Notes: generated by a model not told the origin, from the sequence alone. DNA of 64,000 bases from Diospyros lotus (GCF_014633365.1 NC_068341.1:3782001-3846000); one strand, 5' to 3'. Positions 1 through 12,038 are shown, counted from the stretch's first letter. Translations and numbers: made by a program.

Positions 1-430
1 ACCAAGCCGACCACGCCGGAATAGTAGCACTAGAACAGTATTTTAATACTTTATATGTTTTAGGATTCTACTTGATTTAGGATTCCACTTTATGTTTCTA
101 CTTGATTTAGGATTCTATTTCATATTTGATTAGGATTTATTTCTATTAAGATTCTAGTTGGATTTTGTTTACAAATATTAGATAGATTTGGATTCGCCAA
201 ATACTATAAATATACCTAAGATCTAGAGTTTGTAATCAAGTTTTTCTCAATCAAATTTTAGCGATCTATTTGAGTTTTCTTAGCAAAACAGTCATGTTTT
301 TGCGTCTTCTTGAAAGCTAAGCTTCGACCATTGAAGTTTGCTCTTTCAATGATTTATTTTGGTATGTTTTTTCACAAGCGCGCTATACGCTGCGTTAATT
401 TATCTCAGCAATAGAATAAATGTATTTGAA
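1..430. repeat. LTR-like fragment at window edge
   Basis: AT-rich sequence with a repeated phrase (TTTAGGATTC and variants at 60-115), a TATA-like stretch near 206 (actataaatat) and a following leader-like segment. This layout is typical of the U3/R part of a plant LTR. No second LTR or target-site duplication is visible because the window starts inside it. This is inference; it could equally be ordinary intergenic DNA. Confidence 0.3.
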
Positions 431-607
431 TAGAAAAAGACTCAACAAAGTTTGTGCAGAGCATGCAAAGAGAATCAGTCAACACTCAAAACACATAAAT
501 GAATCGTCCAAATGGTATTATGTAGGCAAACAAGTGGCTTTAAGTAGTGTTTTGTCACGGTTATCACACTACTGTATGCAAATAATGCAACATCTCTTCC
601 AGAAGGA

Positions 608-1698
608 CTACTTATTGGAGCCTTTAGATCTTGATGCACCTGATGGAATACAAATAAAAGTACAGAACAAGACAAACAAAAGTACAATGACAAAAATAAA
701 ACCAAGATAATAAGTCTCAGGTCAAGCCTTCAAAAAAAATATCATGGCCCTGCCCTCAACTTCATCATGCATATCCAAGTCAAACCATATAGTTAGTTTA
801 AAAAAGGGCATCGACAGTGCACAAGGCTGCTAGTTTAGAAGGGGTGGTGTGTGTGTGTGTTTGTTGGGGAGAGGAGGGGGGGGGGGGGGGGGGGGAGTGT
901 TTGTACACAACCTTTTCCTTGTGTGTACTAATTTTCAAACAATGACAATAAATGTACAAAGAGGACAAAAATAAAAGCTCACTTATGGCACCTAAACCAA
1001 ACAGAAAGCAAACAAAAACACACTTAAATCTATGTTGCTGTGACAAATGGTTTCCCACGATTCCATTTTCAGGAAAATTCATAACTTGTTTTTCAGTTTT
1101 TAGGCCATTTTCCAGTAACAACAAAATAAGAACAGGTTGGAAAAATAAAAAAGTTAAACTCACTTGAGAACTCCAACCAAACCAATAGAATGCCTAGAAA
1201 AGCAACTCATCAGGTTTCTAAGAGTCTTTTCCGTCTTACCTTAATCCTCAACTCCATGCCAACCGTATTCTAATTTGAATCAAGGAGTCTAACATATAAT
1301 TAGAATTCAGATAAAACAGTCCAACATATGCTAAGATTTTTTAACCCTCTTTATGGATGCGGTGGGCAGATATTCCTTCGAGCATAACATTGCTTGTATC
1401 AAATGATATAGAAATCTTTAAATATTAAAAAAAATGATATAGAAATAAACAACCCCCGCCCCCCCCAAAAAAAAAGAAAATAATAATAATAATAGTTAAT
1501 AGATGGTATCAAGTTCATATTAAAAGATGGATAAATAAAACAAAGTAAACTATAATTGAAATCAATGAAATGTTTCTTAACGCTAAATGCTAATAAAAAA
1601 AAAAAAAGTTATCTAATATAAAAAAAAAGGAGTGATGCACAAATCCTATGCCTGAGAACTACCTCCAGGCCCTATTGCGTCACCAAGAAGCTTGTTTT
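608..1698 (-). CDS. tentative 3' coding exons of a small unknown protein
   Basis: Three short segments on the minus strand have good splice borders and compatible phases. They are 1698-1663 (acceptor TTTTTTGTAG, donor GGAG/GTAG), 1193-1164 (acceptor TTTTCTAG, donor CTCAA/GTGAGT) and 639-608 (acceptor CCATCAG, ending in TAG). Joined, they read as a C-terminus containing KLLGDAIGPGG, then ILLVWLEFS, then SRSKGSNK and stop. A likely leader exon lies upstream at 2688-2790. I do not recognise the protein and could not find the exon with the start codon between 1.7 and 2.7 kb. The call rests only on splice phase and could be chance. Confidence 0.25.
876..895. repeat. poly-G tract next to a (GT)n run
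   Basis: Twenty consecutive G on the plus strand, preceded by an alternating GT run at about 846-860. On the tentative minus-strand gene it would lie in the last intron. Confidence 0.85.
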
Positions 1699-2687
1699 CT
1701 ACAAAAAAGTGGAATTTCTTGTTAGACCTACTTCGACCCTCTTTCTAAATTGAAGGGAACAGATCTCCACAGCATGATACGATACAACATCATTATATAG
1801 AGTGCATGACAAACTAACTGGGAGAAGGGGGGAAGGGTGGGGGGGATGTGCAATGGACAGTTGACTTGGAAAACAAGTTTGGGAAAGGCAATGGATTTTT
1901 TCTTTTATAGACAAACGAACTAATTGCACAAAGAAGAGAATATACCAAACGGAAGAACATAGAAGATAGATTAGAAAGAAAAAGCCACCAAAACAAGCTG
2001 CTCCATTTTGATAAATCACAAAGAACTCAAAGATGAACAATCCAAAAGGCATGCCTGGCATAAGACAATAGCTACTTGCCATGAATAAAATTAAGCACAA
2101 CCCACTCCAAAATTGTATACAGCTTTTAGGTAGAAAATCATATTGGATTGTCCCAAGAGATGCAGAATACAACCAGAAAAATGCCATTAGAATTTATACA
2201 ACATCACCATCACTCTAGTGATGCGGCAAAAACATCAGAACTCAGCCCCTACAACTTTACAGCAATCTCCAGCACTAAAGAATCAATGAAATATAATTTC
2301 CTTCGTACCCTAACACAGAAACCAAAATAAGGTGGAAGCAACAGTGCAAACTAACGTCGTCCGGCTTGTTTGCAAAACGGGACCTTGAGGTTTTGCAACA
2401 ACACAGAACGACCAATAGCAAGTAATAAAAAAGAACACAGTTTATAGGCAAAAACAAAATGAAGGCGGCATTTCCAATCGATAAAAGATCGAGCAAATCA
2501 CCGGAACAAAAGTCGACTTTGGGAGAACCCGAAAACAGTTCAGACAAGGAAATCAAACGAACACAGAAACAGAGATCATAAAGGAACCCTAAATCATTAA
2601 GAAGTGATAAAAGTGTAAGAGTAGAAAAGGGAATTAAATAGAAACCCTAAATAAATTGATGTATGAATCGACGAGAGATGAACGGAC

Positions 2688-2790
2688 CTTCGTCGTCGAG
2701 GTTATTAGCTGACGGCGAACCGCGAGAACGACTTCAATGAAAACGAGAATCCCTGCACACGGAGAAGAATGGAGAAGGAGAAGTGTAGGG
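2688..2790 (-). promoter_or_regulatory. probable non-coding leader exon and promoter of a minus-strand gene
   Basis: Reading the minus strand, a CT-rich leader free of ATG ends in GACGAAG followed by a GT donor at 2687-2686, then a T-rich sequence typical of a plant leader intron. GC content is higher than in the surroundings. It would belong to the tentative gene at 608-1698. Inference from composition and the donor site only. Confidence 0.35.
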
Positions 2791-3189
2791 CCTGTTTGGA
2801 CTTTTGGAAAATTAATGATTCATTACTGTGAAGCTTAATACATTTGAGAAAAGAGGATCAAAAATGAAGGCAGAGTGTGGCGGTATAACTATTCTGTAAA
2901 TTTTTATAAGAAAAAGAAAACATATTAACTTCTCTAATTTAGATATATTTTAAAGTGAGATTAATTAATATTCTTTAAATGTGATTAGTGAATTAATTTG
3001 ATAAGAACTTGAAAATGAGAGAAGTTACAGCCAGTAATGTAAGGACCCATAAAAGCATATCAGCCCGTTTATAAAAGAATCAGAGACCAGAGAAAAGCAG
3101 CCCAGCCCATAAAAACTAAATAAATAAATTACACATGATAGTTTTTATAAGGTTTATATAAATATCGGAGTATTCCATATTAGCAATTG

Positions 3190-3480
3190 TTCGGGTAAAC
3201 CAAACTAATCGAACTGAATTGATCAAATTTGTCAGTTTGGTTCGATTTTTCATTGATAGCAGTTTGGTTTAGTTATTTCTTTCAAGATTTTCAGTTATTC
3301 AATTTGATTCAATTATTAAGTTCAGTTCAATTCGATTTTCTTGGTAAGAATTTTAGGTTGATTGCAACGATTCAAAATTCAATTAGTTTAGATGACTTGG
3401 TAAGTTCGGTTCAATTATATGCTTGGATTCAGTTCGATTGAAAAATTTTTATCGATTGGGTTCAATTATAATTAATTGTA
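3190..3480. repeat. degenerate 'GGTTCGG/CCGAACC' type repeat
   Basis: Many spaced variants of TCGGTTCAATT and CCAAACTAATCG, starting after 'ttcgggt' and ending near 'tgtacatccc'. It resembles the termini of the better preserved element at 4060-5240 and the copy at 61130-61520. No coding content. Confidence 0.5.
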
Positions 3481-3551
3481 CATCCCTTTAGATAAATTAC
3501 ATTACATTACACACATGGTACTCAAAAAGTCCTAAAATAGCACGATCATAC

Positions 3552-3571
3552 TATATATATATATATATATA
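3552..3571. repeat. (AT)n microsatellite
   Basis: About ten AT dinucleotides. Confidence 0.9.
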
Positions 3572-3579
3572 GATAGATT

Positions 3580-4059
3580 TGCAACAACTTATATTTTAAT
3601 GATGATTGCTTTTGATATTATTTTGATGATAAAAATTAATTGAATTTTGATGATGAAATTATTCTATTAATATTTATTATTTTAGTCTTTTAAATTATTT
3701 TTATATGTTCTATTAAGCACCAAAATAAAAATTAATTTCATCATTCAATTGAATGTCAAAAATCATGTTATAAATTTCTTGATGACATTTGAAATTTTAT
3801 GTTTTCATTTGATCAAAATTGTTGAATGAAAATTAAATTCAATACCAAAATATCTTGTGATAAATTTCTTAATGTTATTTGAAATATTATGTTTTTATTT
3901 GATTAAAAAAAATATTATTAAGTAAAAATTAATTTCATCATGAGATAAATTGGTATTTGAAATATTATGATTTTTATTTGATTAAAAATGCTCCAAAAAA
4001 TTATTTTTAAAAAAATTTAAAAATAAAATCAATATTATTAACCCTAGAATTCGAACCTA
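3580..4059. repeat. degraded retrotransposon LTR-like sequence, left half
   Basis: AT-rich sequence with internal near-repeats (phrases such as 'gatgataaaaatt' and 'tttgaaat(a/t)ttatg') that also appear at 21790-22060. The continuation lies at about 5241-6230, so the 1.2-kb element at 4060-5240 appears to have inserted into this older repeat. No coding capacity seen. Confidence 0.4.
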
Positions 4060-5240
4060 TATAGGGGTGTGCATTCGGTTATAACCGAACCGAACCGTCT
4101 GATTTTAACTAACCGAACCGAACCGAACCAACCCTAAACAAATAACCGAACCAACTACTCCACTAACCGAAGTAATCGAAACCGAACTAACCAATTTTAA
4201 ATTTAAACTAACCGAACAGAAACCTACCCAAAAATTGACTACCATACTGCCAAACATATACAAAGAATGAAATGGAGTTGGACACAGAATGAACATGATA
4301 AAGAGAAACAGAAACAAAACAAAATGGTAGCTCAAGATTGTACCGATGGCCGATGAAGAAGCACAAATCTAGAGATGAAACTAACCTCTAGGCTGTAGCG
4401 AGGAAGAAGAATAGCAGTTAGCTGCTCGATCCAGAAATGAACACCGAGCAACAAATCTGGAGTAAGCATTAGGAACATAGGATTTTGAGGTGAGGCAGCC
4501 TCTTCGATTCTTCGACTCTTCGTCTCTAAGGGATAGTGGTGGTGACAACGACCTTGGATGGCGGTGGGGGGTGGCCAACAGAAAAGAAGGAGATTTCTCT
4601 CCTGTAAGGGTAGGGCACGGACTCAAAAGGGTCGAACAGCTACCACGAGAGGATTGTGGACTAGGAAAAGACAATCTTCCCGCTCTGCTCATCGACCCTG
4701 ATCTGGAGTTTCATCACGCCACCTTAGGCTGAGGCGCCGATGAGGCTGGTGCAGACCGTCGAATCGTCCTTCTCGAAGGACCCAACGTTGCGGGGGTGGT
4801 TGTAGTGGTCCACAACCCTCTCGTGGTCGTGGTAGGGGATGGAGAACTTGAGAAGCTGTGTCACGACTCACCAGTGAGGCAAGATGGAGTCATGGAGAAG
4901 GAGAACAAGACAGGAGAAAGCCATCGGGAAGGGAACCCGCCTAAAGCTGCCAGAAGAACTCGCATGGGGTGCCGCGCTTTGCCAGAACCACGTAGGTGTC
5001 ACGCCCGCCGGCGCGTGTCTGTGTGGGGGTGGCCCAGGTGGGGGGGGTTTACTAAATATACGGTTCGGTTCGGATATTCAGTTATTTCAAATAAAAAACC
5101 GAACCGAACATCAAAAATCGAATTTTTTTTTTAAAATAATCGAACCGAAATTTTAAAAAAGAATAACAGAACCGAACCGACCGAACTTGTCATTTTAGTT
5201 CGATTACTTCGATTTAATCGAAGTTGTGCTCACCCCTATA
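4060..5240. mobile_element. DNA-type element with inverted CCGAACC-rich termini and captured gene DNA
   Basis: The left end reads TATAGGGGTGTGCATTCGG and the right end is its near inverse (TGTGCTCACCCCTATA). Both are followed inward by arrays of CGAACC/GGTTCG. The centre (about 4390-5040) is clearly GC-richer than the flanks and holds a recognisable host exon (see 4665-4834). A clear target-site duplication is not visible, so superfamily is undecided; hAT-like and Pack-type cargo are possibilities. The surrounding older repeat is interrupted by it. Confidence 0.65.
4665..4834 (-). pseudogene. captured exon of an ISU-type iron-sulfur cluster scaffold gene
   Basis: Reading the minus strand from 4834 gives a protein segment with ERVVDHYNHPRNVGSF, then a stop, then GGVMKLQIRVDE and SGKIVF. 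This matches the start of the mature IscU/ISU scaffold (family pattern V-I/V-DHY-NPRNVGSF and ACGDVMKLQI), which assembles 2Fe-2S clusters in mitochondria. The conserved cysteine of the AC-G-D motif is replaced by the stop codon TAA, and the following D is G. The match ends near the usual exon 1 boundary of plant ISU genes. It is a non-functional fragment inside the 4060-5240 element and was probably captured as genomic DNA. Known: family motifs. Inferred: capture route. Confidence 0.8.
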
Positions 5241-6230
5241 CACCACCAACCAAACCTAAACCTTAAGTACAAACAAGAAACCACTCCAGTTGAAGCTCTT
5301 TTACTTTTCTTTTTTGCTCACAAACTTATATTTGTTTTAATCTGTCAACTACTACTTTGAATCTATCAATTAAGTCATTCAATATGTCAATTAATTCTAT
5401 TAATCTATCAACTAACTCTACTGCATCTGTCGACTAACAAAAACATTAAATTCAATATGTCGATCGATTTAAGTCATCTATCGATCAATTAATTTGCAGA
5501 AAGCTTCCAACAACTAGTTTTTCAAATTCTAATGGCTCAAAATGGCTAGTTTTCATTTGTAATTTGTGGAATACTTATAAATACATATCAATGATGATCT
5601 AAAAGAGATTAATGAATAGAAATGAAGTGAAATGAGCTTACAAATTATTTTTATACTTCTCAAATTTATTGGTGCTTTCATAATTTTCTCTCAAAAGCTT
5701 TAATCTTCATTTGTATTTATCTGTTTCAAGTCTTGTATCATTTTGAGAGACTTTGTAATTAAAAGTGATAATTCTTAGATCTTCTCTTATCTTGTATCTC
5801 TTTATATATTTCCTAACTTGTTGTAGCATAGGACTTGTTTATTGAAACAATTAATTAAAATACCTAGCCTGGTGCTAGAGGCTTACTTATCCAAGTAAGA
5901 AGTTGTATTTTTCTAATCTTGAATTAAAGGGCCTATTTGGATCAAATAGGCGGTTTTAGTAAATTAGTTTAAAATCTTTAGTAATGAATTAAGGTAGTGG
6001 ATTAGACTTGGTTTAAATCTGAACTAATATAAATCATTTGTATTCTTTATTTTTCTTACTTTTTATTCCTTAAGCATTGCATTTGTCATTATATACATAT
6101 TTTATGTGTTAACTCACTAAAACCTCATTTGTTTAAAAAAGATTTTAAGTTCTATCAATTTTTTTTAAATTATCCAATTCACCTCCCTCTTGGGTGTGTG
6201 CCATTGTTTTTCGAACCATCATTAATTGAT
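5241..6230. repeat. degraded retrotransposon LTR-like sequence, right half
   Basis: Resembles 22640-23100 and 26246-26350 in order: an 'aaatacttataaatac'-like region, a segment with 'aaatctttagtaatgaattaa', and a terminal part reading 'ccaattcacctccctcttgggtg'. It contains no ORF of note. It is the right part of the repeat that starts near 3580. Confidence 0.4.
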
Positions 6231-6359
6231 TAATTTTCAAGTTACAACATATCTTATTATCAACACATTCTATTAATGATATTATTATAAGAATATAAAA
6301 TTTGATAATTTATGTTAAATAATATTTTTATAAAATTATAAATAAATTTATTAATATAT

Positions 6360-6530
6360 TTATAAATAAGCCTATTCACGAACCAATAATCGAGATTGCT
6401 CGCGAGCCTCTAAAGGATTGCTCGCGAGTCTATAATCAATCCAGCTCACGAGCCTCTATTCGAGTTAGCTCATGAGTTACCAGGCCTCCATTCGAACCAA
6501 CTCGTAAGCTTGAGAGAAATAACTATAATT
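6360..6530. repeat. short degenerate repeats with GCTCGCGAGCCTC core
   Basis: Palindrome-bearing phrase GCTCGCGAG followed by 'cctcta' recurs at roughly 25-40 base spacing, with decay. No gene. It lies just upstream of the ferredoxin gene and may belong to an old transposon end. Confidence 0.5.
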
Positions 6531-6710
6531 CTTATAATTCAGAGGTATAAGTTGTAATTTAATAAAACTTTGAGGTATCGAATGTAATTTGTCTAAAAAT
6601 CAAGCATTCCAATAAATCTCAACCACAACCTTATCCCTTCAAACACCACACATCCACCCGACACTCTCAAAAACGACCTTGTTCCCCATTTCCCCCGCTG
6701 CCAAGAGACC

Positions 6711-7160
6711 ATGGCGACCCTTCATTTCACTCCGTCTCCTTCAATCGCCCTCCCACAACCCAGAAGCCACCACAACCACCGTCTCCTCCGCCTGAACCGG
6801 CGGCCGCCTCCCAGTTCCCGCAGCCACTCTCTAACCATCATCACCCACTCCTACAAAGTGGTAATTGAACATCAGGGTGAAACCACGGAGCTGGAGGTGG
6901 AGCCCGACGAGACAATTCTGTCCAAGGCATTGGACTCTGGCCTGTCGGTGCCACACGACTGCAAGCTTGGAGTTTGCATGACTTGCCCTGCGAAGCTGTT
7001 GAGCGGCACGGTTGATCAGAGTGAAGGCATGCTGAGTGATGATGTTGTCGAAAATGGCTATGCTTTGCTTTGTGCGGCTTATCCACTTTCGGACTGTCGC
7101 ATTAGGACTATACCCGAGGAGGAGCTACTGTCATTGCAGCTTGCAACTGCCAACGACTAG
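6711..7160 (+). CDS. FdC2: ferredoxin C2-like plastid 2Fe-2S protein
   Basis: A single-exon, 149-residue protein. Residues 1-46 are rich in S, P, R and H and almost free of acidic residues, as expected of a chloroplast transit peptide. From about residue 47 there is a plant-type ferredoxin fold. The cluster ligands are Cys84, Cys89 and Cys92 (C-x4-C-x2-C in CKLGVCMTC) plus Cys121 (LLCAAYP). The MTCPAKL version of the loop and the extended C-terminus distinguish FdC-type proteins from photosynthetic ferredoxin. FdC2 family members act in the chloroplast as electron carriers with altered redox partners and influence photosynthesis and chlorophyll formation. The start chosen is the first ATG, in context ccATGgcg. 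The encoded protein is somewhat shorter than the Arabidopsis protein, mainly in the transit peptide. Function is inferred from family. Confidence 0.85.
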   Translation: MATLHFTPSPSIALPQPRSHHNHRLLRLNRRPPPSSRSHSLTIITHSYKVVIEHQGETTELEVEPDETILSKALDSGLSVPHDCKLGVCMTCPAKLLSGTVDQSEGMLSDDVVENGYALLCAAYPLSDCRIRTIPEEELLSLQLATAND

Positions 7161-7899
7161 GACTTGTGTCTAGTTGATGTTCTTGTACAAGTTTTGGATA
7201 TGATAATGAGATGTTTGCTTATAGATTGTGGATGTTGATTCTGATTGTGTTGCAAATTGGTTTCCTGGTGATTGTTGCTTCCTCCACCTCAATGTTGTAA
7301 CCACCTTCCTTGGTTCATACTCATACAGCCCAACTAAGATCCAGGAACCCACAGAAACCAAAAAACCACAGGCCCTAAACCACATTCAAAAATCTTTATA
7401 AACTCTTTTCCAAAGAAATTTGAACTTGTACCGTTGAGAGACAGCAAATATACCTCTTACTACCAGAAAGCAAACCGTTCAGGGTAATATGGCATCATAT
7501 ACTTTCCTAGCAGAACATACATTTTGAATTGGTAAACTTGGATTTGTTTACTCCTCTTATCCTCTAGATCAAGAAGTTCAGACATGTTCAATACAAACCG
7601 AATCATAGCATTGAATGACGATGCACCCACATGCCAGTTTGTTTACGCCAAATCTTTAGTAAGAAGCTGCCTCAACTATATTTCACAATCATCTAATATT
7701 ACAAAGTTTAACCAACATTAGAGAGAGAGCCTGTCCTCCACGTGTCGAGAAGCAGGATAGAAGGTCGGGATTAAGGATTACAAGACACACTTATCGCTAC
7801 CATTAAAAGGTTAGTGATTACAAACCATTTAGACAACATCTGAGAGTAGGGTCAACATAATATCAGAAAGTCGCCATCTTCAGAGAACGGTCACTTCTA
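7161..7899. other. convergent 3' flanks of ferredoxin and FRIGIDA-like genes
   Basis: Holds the 3' untranslated regions of the two converging genes. No ORF or repeat of interest was recognised. Confidence 0.5.
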
Positions 7900-10800
7900 T
7901 CAGTAGTAAGCCTGCTGATAAGCTGGTGCAACGCCATTGCCATAACCACCATAGGGAGAATAGTTGATTGGAGCCACTGGATAAGACCCGGCCAGTGGCG
8001 GAGAGGCTGCTTCAGGTGAGTATGCATAAGGAGGACTCCGGCTGCTGTATATGACTGGGGATGCAGGATACTGTGGAATCCCAGTGGCATATTGAGTGTG
8101 TGACGGGGACCGGACAAATGCAGGAGCCGGGAAAGATGACACATAAGCATTTGTTGAGCGGCCAGCCTTTGCAGGCGGCATCGGGCCACCATTGTTTACC
8201 CGCGTTCTTTTGTTGGCTGGGACAGCAGCTGCCTTCTTCTTCTCGCTCTTGGTCTTCTCTAGTTGTTCCAGGCGCTTCTTGAGATTTTCTGGAGGGAATT
8301 CAGCCTCGAGTTTGTACTCTTCAATGCACTTTATGACAGCCCGAAGGGCTGACTGCTCCTTGCGTGCAGCAAGGTGCTGCAAAATACAAAGGATTACCAC
8401 TGTTTTAGAGCCTGTATCCCATTTTACCAAACAAAATTAGATCAGCATGTGATGGTAACTACCTATCATGCAGCAAGCATTAATCTACTCATAAATGCGA
8501 TAATAAAATGAATTATCAACTGTGAGGAATCTGCATATTAACAGGAAGGTCTTATAGCATAATATTTTAATAATCAAATTTTGCAATGTTCTGGAAACAG
8601 TAGATCAAGATCTGGTGGCAGCCGTCAAAAAAGGGAACTTGCATGACGAAAGAACAAGGGATTCTGCTTGAATGAGCACGTGTGTACAAGTACTAGCAAA
8701 ATAAAAGGAATTCACTTTTATGATCAATAAATGAAAAATATAAATAAAATAAATAGATTAATACCGCAGCACGGCCAGAATTTTTAGGATCCACCAAAAT
8801 AGAAGTTGCAGCTTTTTTTGCATCCTTGAGGAAAGCCTTCAGCAGTGGGACAGGGGGAAACTTGTCCTGAAGGCCAACTTCGAAAGTAAAATGGATTGCA
8901 TCAACCTGCTGCCCCCTGCTGATTAATTCTTCAATCAGATCTGTGTAAATAAGCACAAAAACTAAATTGTCACATATCCCCACAAAACAAACCTAGTTAC
9001 AACAAAACAAGTACGCCAAAATGCTTAAAGATACATAAAACATGAGTCAAAAAAAAAAAAAAGCAGCAGCTCAGCATAGGAGATCTAGTGGCAATAAGGC
9101 CTAAAAAAAGGTTGTGAAAATGTTAACAAGTTCAAGGTTGCATGCAGAATGTCATGAACACCACACGAAAGTGTATGACCCACCTACCTCCTCCAAGAGT
9201 TAAAATGATCAAAACGTGCCTCTTGTCAGCAGGATATCAAAGGGGCCAAGTCTGACCATTCAACTTCACAGCAGATAGTTCCCTTCTCCAGCTCATCATA
9301 CACATCCAGTTAATATTTTTTCATTTCAAATAAGATTCTATTACTATATTTTTTACAAATTTCTTCCATGTCTCATCTTATGAAGAGAACTTGGAATTAG
9401 ACTTCACTTTTCTTTTTCCTTTCAACTCAAGGATTGAAATCTCAAGCACCGTAATGCCGTCTTACAATAAACTAGCACTTTTAAGATCCAGAAGTATCGC
9501 CAAGCAATTCTGACTGAAATAAAACAGCATAATATGCAAAACATATAAATTTTACAAGCTAGATCTGAATATCTCATAAACTAAATGATGGAGACTAACA
9601 GAACAACATTTTATTCCAATTGATGGTTATTTACAGGAATGCAGTAAGAGGCCAAGCTAAACAGTTTGTTGAGTTGGCTGTTGTCTAATAAATGCTATTT
9701 GGTTATATAAGTGCAAAACCAAGAAAAAACTGACAAAAAAGAAGCAAAACATACTATTTGCACAATGCATGACTGTAGGCACACAGTGTTTGCACGTGGA
9801 CAACATAACTACTTTGACAAATGGACGATATCTGAGTCATCCCCGTGTGGATCAATAGCATATAGAGAAATAGAACTGTTGAAAAGTCAAAATTTTCCTT
9901 AAACTGAACAAAATAACAAATTTTTTTAGGAAACTAACCATTAGAAAGTGTGAACTAACTTCAAATTCAACCACCCCCACCCCCCAAATTTTTTGCCTGG
10001 AAAAAAAAAAGAAATTTCGTTTTTCATCCTCCCTTGGAAAAGAATAACAAAATTTTCTTGCCCCATTAACTGATATGTTCAGCTGGTCCATACTCTGCTA
10101 CTCTGTACACAAATTGGAATAAGCATCCAAGCTAAAAGCCAAGAGGAATGAAACAAAGACAAATGGATACACGGGGAAACTCCAAAAAATAAGAAAGAGG
10201 AAGCTCTCTATAAACTCTTGGTCTACAATCTTAGATCCCAGATAAACAAATTTCTAAAAGTTTTTATGGGACTTTTGAATCTGGGAGGTCCCAAGCAGAG
10301 TGTAAACACAGCTACATGAATTCTAATATTCTATCTTGTTCTTTGAGAAAAAAAATACAATTGTTTCAATAAAAGATCAAATCTTGAGTCAAAAACAATG
10401 TGCTTTTGTGGGAATTTGTAAGAATAAAAATCCGAATCACTCTAATGGTTTTTGGTTGTTCTTGATGGAACTATCTCAACCAAAAACTTAGAAAGAACCA
10501 CCCTGCTTGGAAAGGTCTCTCATAAAATTCCATGGCAGTCACACAAAGAGTAAGCCTTTTGGACTCTCTGTTTATCTACCTAAAAACCCAATTTCGTTAA
10601 TTGCATGATTCAATGTAGTCCCGCTCAAATGCTAGGCTTTCATATCGTACCATCTAAGGTCATAAATTGTCATGATAAGATCAATCTTTCAAAAGGGGAA
10701 CAAGCAAGCTCAATAGCATCTAAACAATAGACACAGCAAAATTTACTTGTATGATTGGCGTTTATTACTCCATTTGTCACAACACAAAACAAAAACCATA

Positions 10801-11974
10801 TAAAACCGCATGGGAAGACAACTAATGAGTTCAAAATGAATGATCCAGAGAATTGGAAAGATGCGGTATTTGGACCCTCACGACACAGGTTAAGAAACAT
10901 TATGGTTGCAAGGTGTACCAAGAATTTGGCTGTTTTTCTTGATACATCCTGCTAAGGAACTAATTCAGGATGAAACACGCCCATCCTAACAAGCAAGGAT
11001 AGCCGCATTAAACAAAACAAGAAACTCAGCTGCCAAACAAAGAAGAAAAATAAAGCTCAAAATTTAAACATACCCGGCATTTTATCACCCAATCCCAACG
11101 AGACTGCAAGCTTGGGCATTTGCTTCCTCCAAGCAGAGCCAACCACAAGCTTCCTATATAAATCAATGTCTTCCTTCTTGACAATCCCGAAAGTCACCAA
11201 GTGCTGCAAAAACGTGTGCACGTCCGGAGTCTTCACGTTCTCTATGCCGCCGCGCTCGTCCAGGCTCGCCTTCCAAGTCTCCGCTATCTCCTTCGCTCGC
11301 TCCTTCACGCTCGGTGTCACCAGAAGCCGTGAGTTTCCCAAAATCGGGTCGACCACCGCCGGAATCAGCGACTCGAGCATCAGAACGCACGCCCAGCCCA
11401 AATCGTTCGCTCTATCGCTCTTATCCGCCCTATTGTCCACCGGAAACACCTCGGAAATTGCCTCCAAGACAAATTTCGCCGGATCGACAGAGTCTCCGAG
11501 CGCAACAGGCATTTGAGTCCTCATCGAGTCCAGTTCCTTCTTCTGCGCCGACACGAACCGCCAGAACCCCTCGGCGTCCATTCTCGTACAGTAGGAGCGC
11601 AGCTTCAACAGTAAACCCTCACCATCATCAACTTCGCCGGAGACGCTGTCTTTGATAGTTACCACAGCCAGAAGAGCGGCCTCCTTACTCTGGTAGACCT
11701 TGTCCAGGGCAATCGAAACGGCGTCGTCGATGGTGCACTCACGGTTCTGGAGGACTTGGAGAGACTCCTTGGTGTGAGTGTCCAGAGTCGTGATCTTGTC
11801 TTTCAAAGCCTTGGACTTCTTCTGAAGATTCTGTTCGAGTGAGGAGAAGTGATCGGAGAGCTCTTTCCAGAGAAGCGTGCAGCTCGTCATCAGCGAGGCT
11901 TGCCGCTGGAACTTGTCGAAACTCGGCGGCGTCGACTGAGTCAACCCGCCGCCGGGATCGGTGAGTGAGCCCAT
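7900..11974 (-). CDS. FRL4A: FRIGIDA-like protein (FRL4A type)
   Basis: Coding exons are complement(7900..8376, 8765..8940, 11074..11974), giving 517 residues. Phases agree (G/AT after ATGCCG, then phase 0) and all borders are GT-AG. The start is MGSLTDPGGG; the open frame continues upstream but that part is the leader. Residues about 30-75 look like a coiled coil (Q-K-K-S-K-A-L-K-D-K). The central part, about 100-400, is the FRIGIDA domain with signatures such as FWRFVSAQKKELDSMR, LGWACVLMLESL and KFPPVPLLKAFL. The C-terminus is basic (KKRLEQLEKTKSEKKK), then low-complexity and rich in Y, P, S and A. FRIGIDA proteins are nuclear scaffolds linked to transcription of flowering repressors; FRL4 members are widely conserved and their role is less clear. 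Intron 1 is 2.1 kb and contains nothing recognised. Neighbour IGPD is also its neighbour in Arabidopsis, from memory. Confidence 0.9.
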
Positions 11975-12030
11975 TGTTACAGCAGGAGCCTGTGACTCGG
12001 CGCGGCCTTGAGTAAAAGGGGTGCAGGGGA

Positions 12031-12038
12031 AAACCCTA
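12031..12038 (+). promoter_or_regulatory. telo-box-like AAACCCTA in the FRIGIDA-like leader
   Basis: AAACCCTA lies 57 bases upstream of the FRIGIDA-like start codon, on the strand opposite to the gene, next to a GAAGAA repeat (12056-12079). Telo-boxes are common in promoters and leaders of plant housekeeping genes. Whether it acts here is unknown. Confidence 0.4.

Noticed and set aside
1699..2187. 162-codon minus-strand frame starting MAFFWLYSAS
   Set aside because: The hydrophobic composition comes from T-rich intron-like DNA. No conserved motif is visible and it overlaps the presumed intron of the tentative gene.
4490..5134. Plus-strand frames in the GC-rich centre of the 4060-5240 element
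   Set aside because: They are antisense to the captured ISU exon and have no family features.
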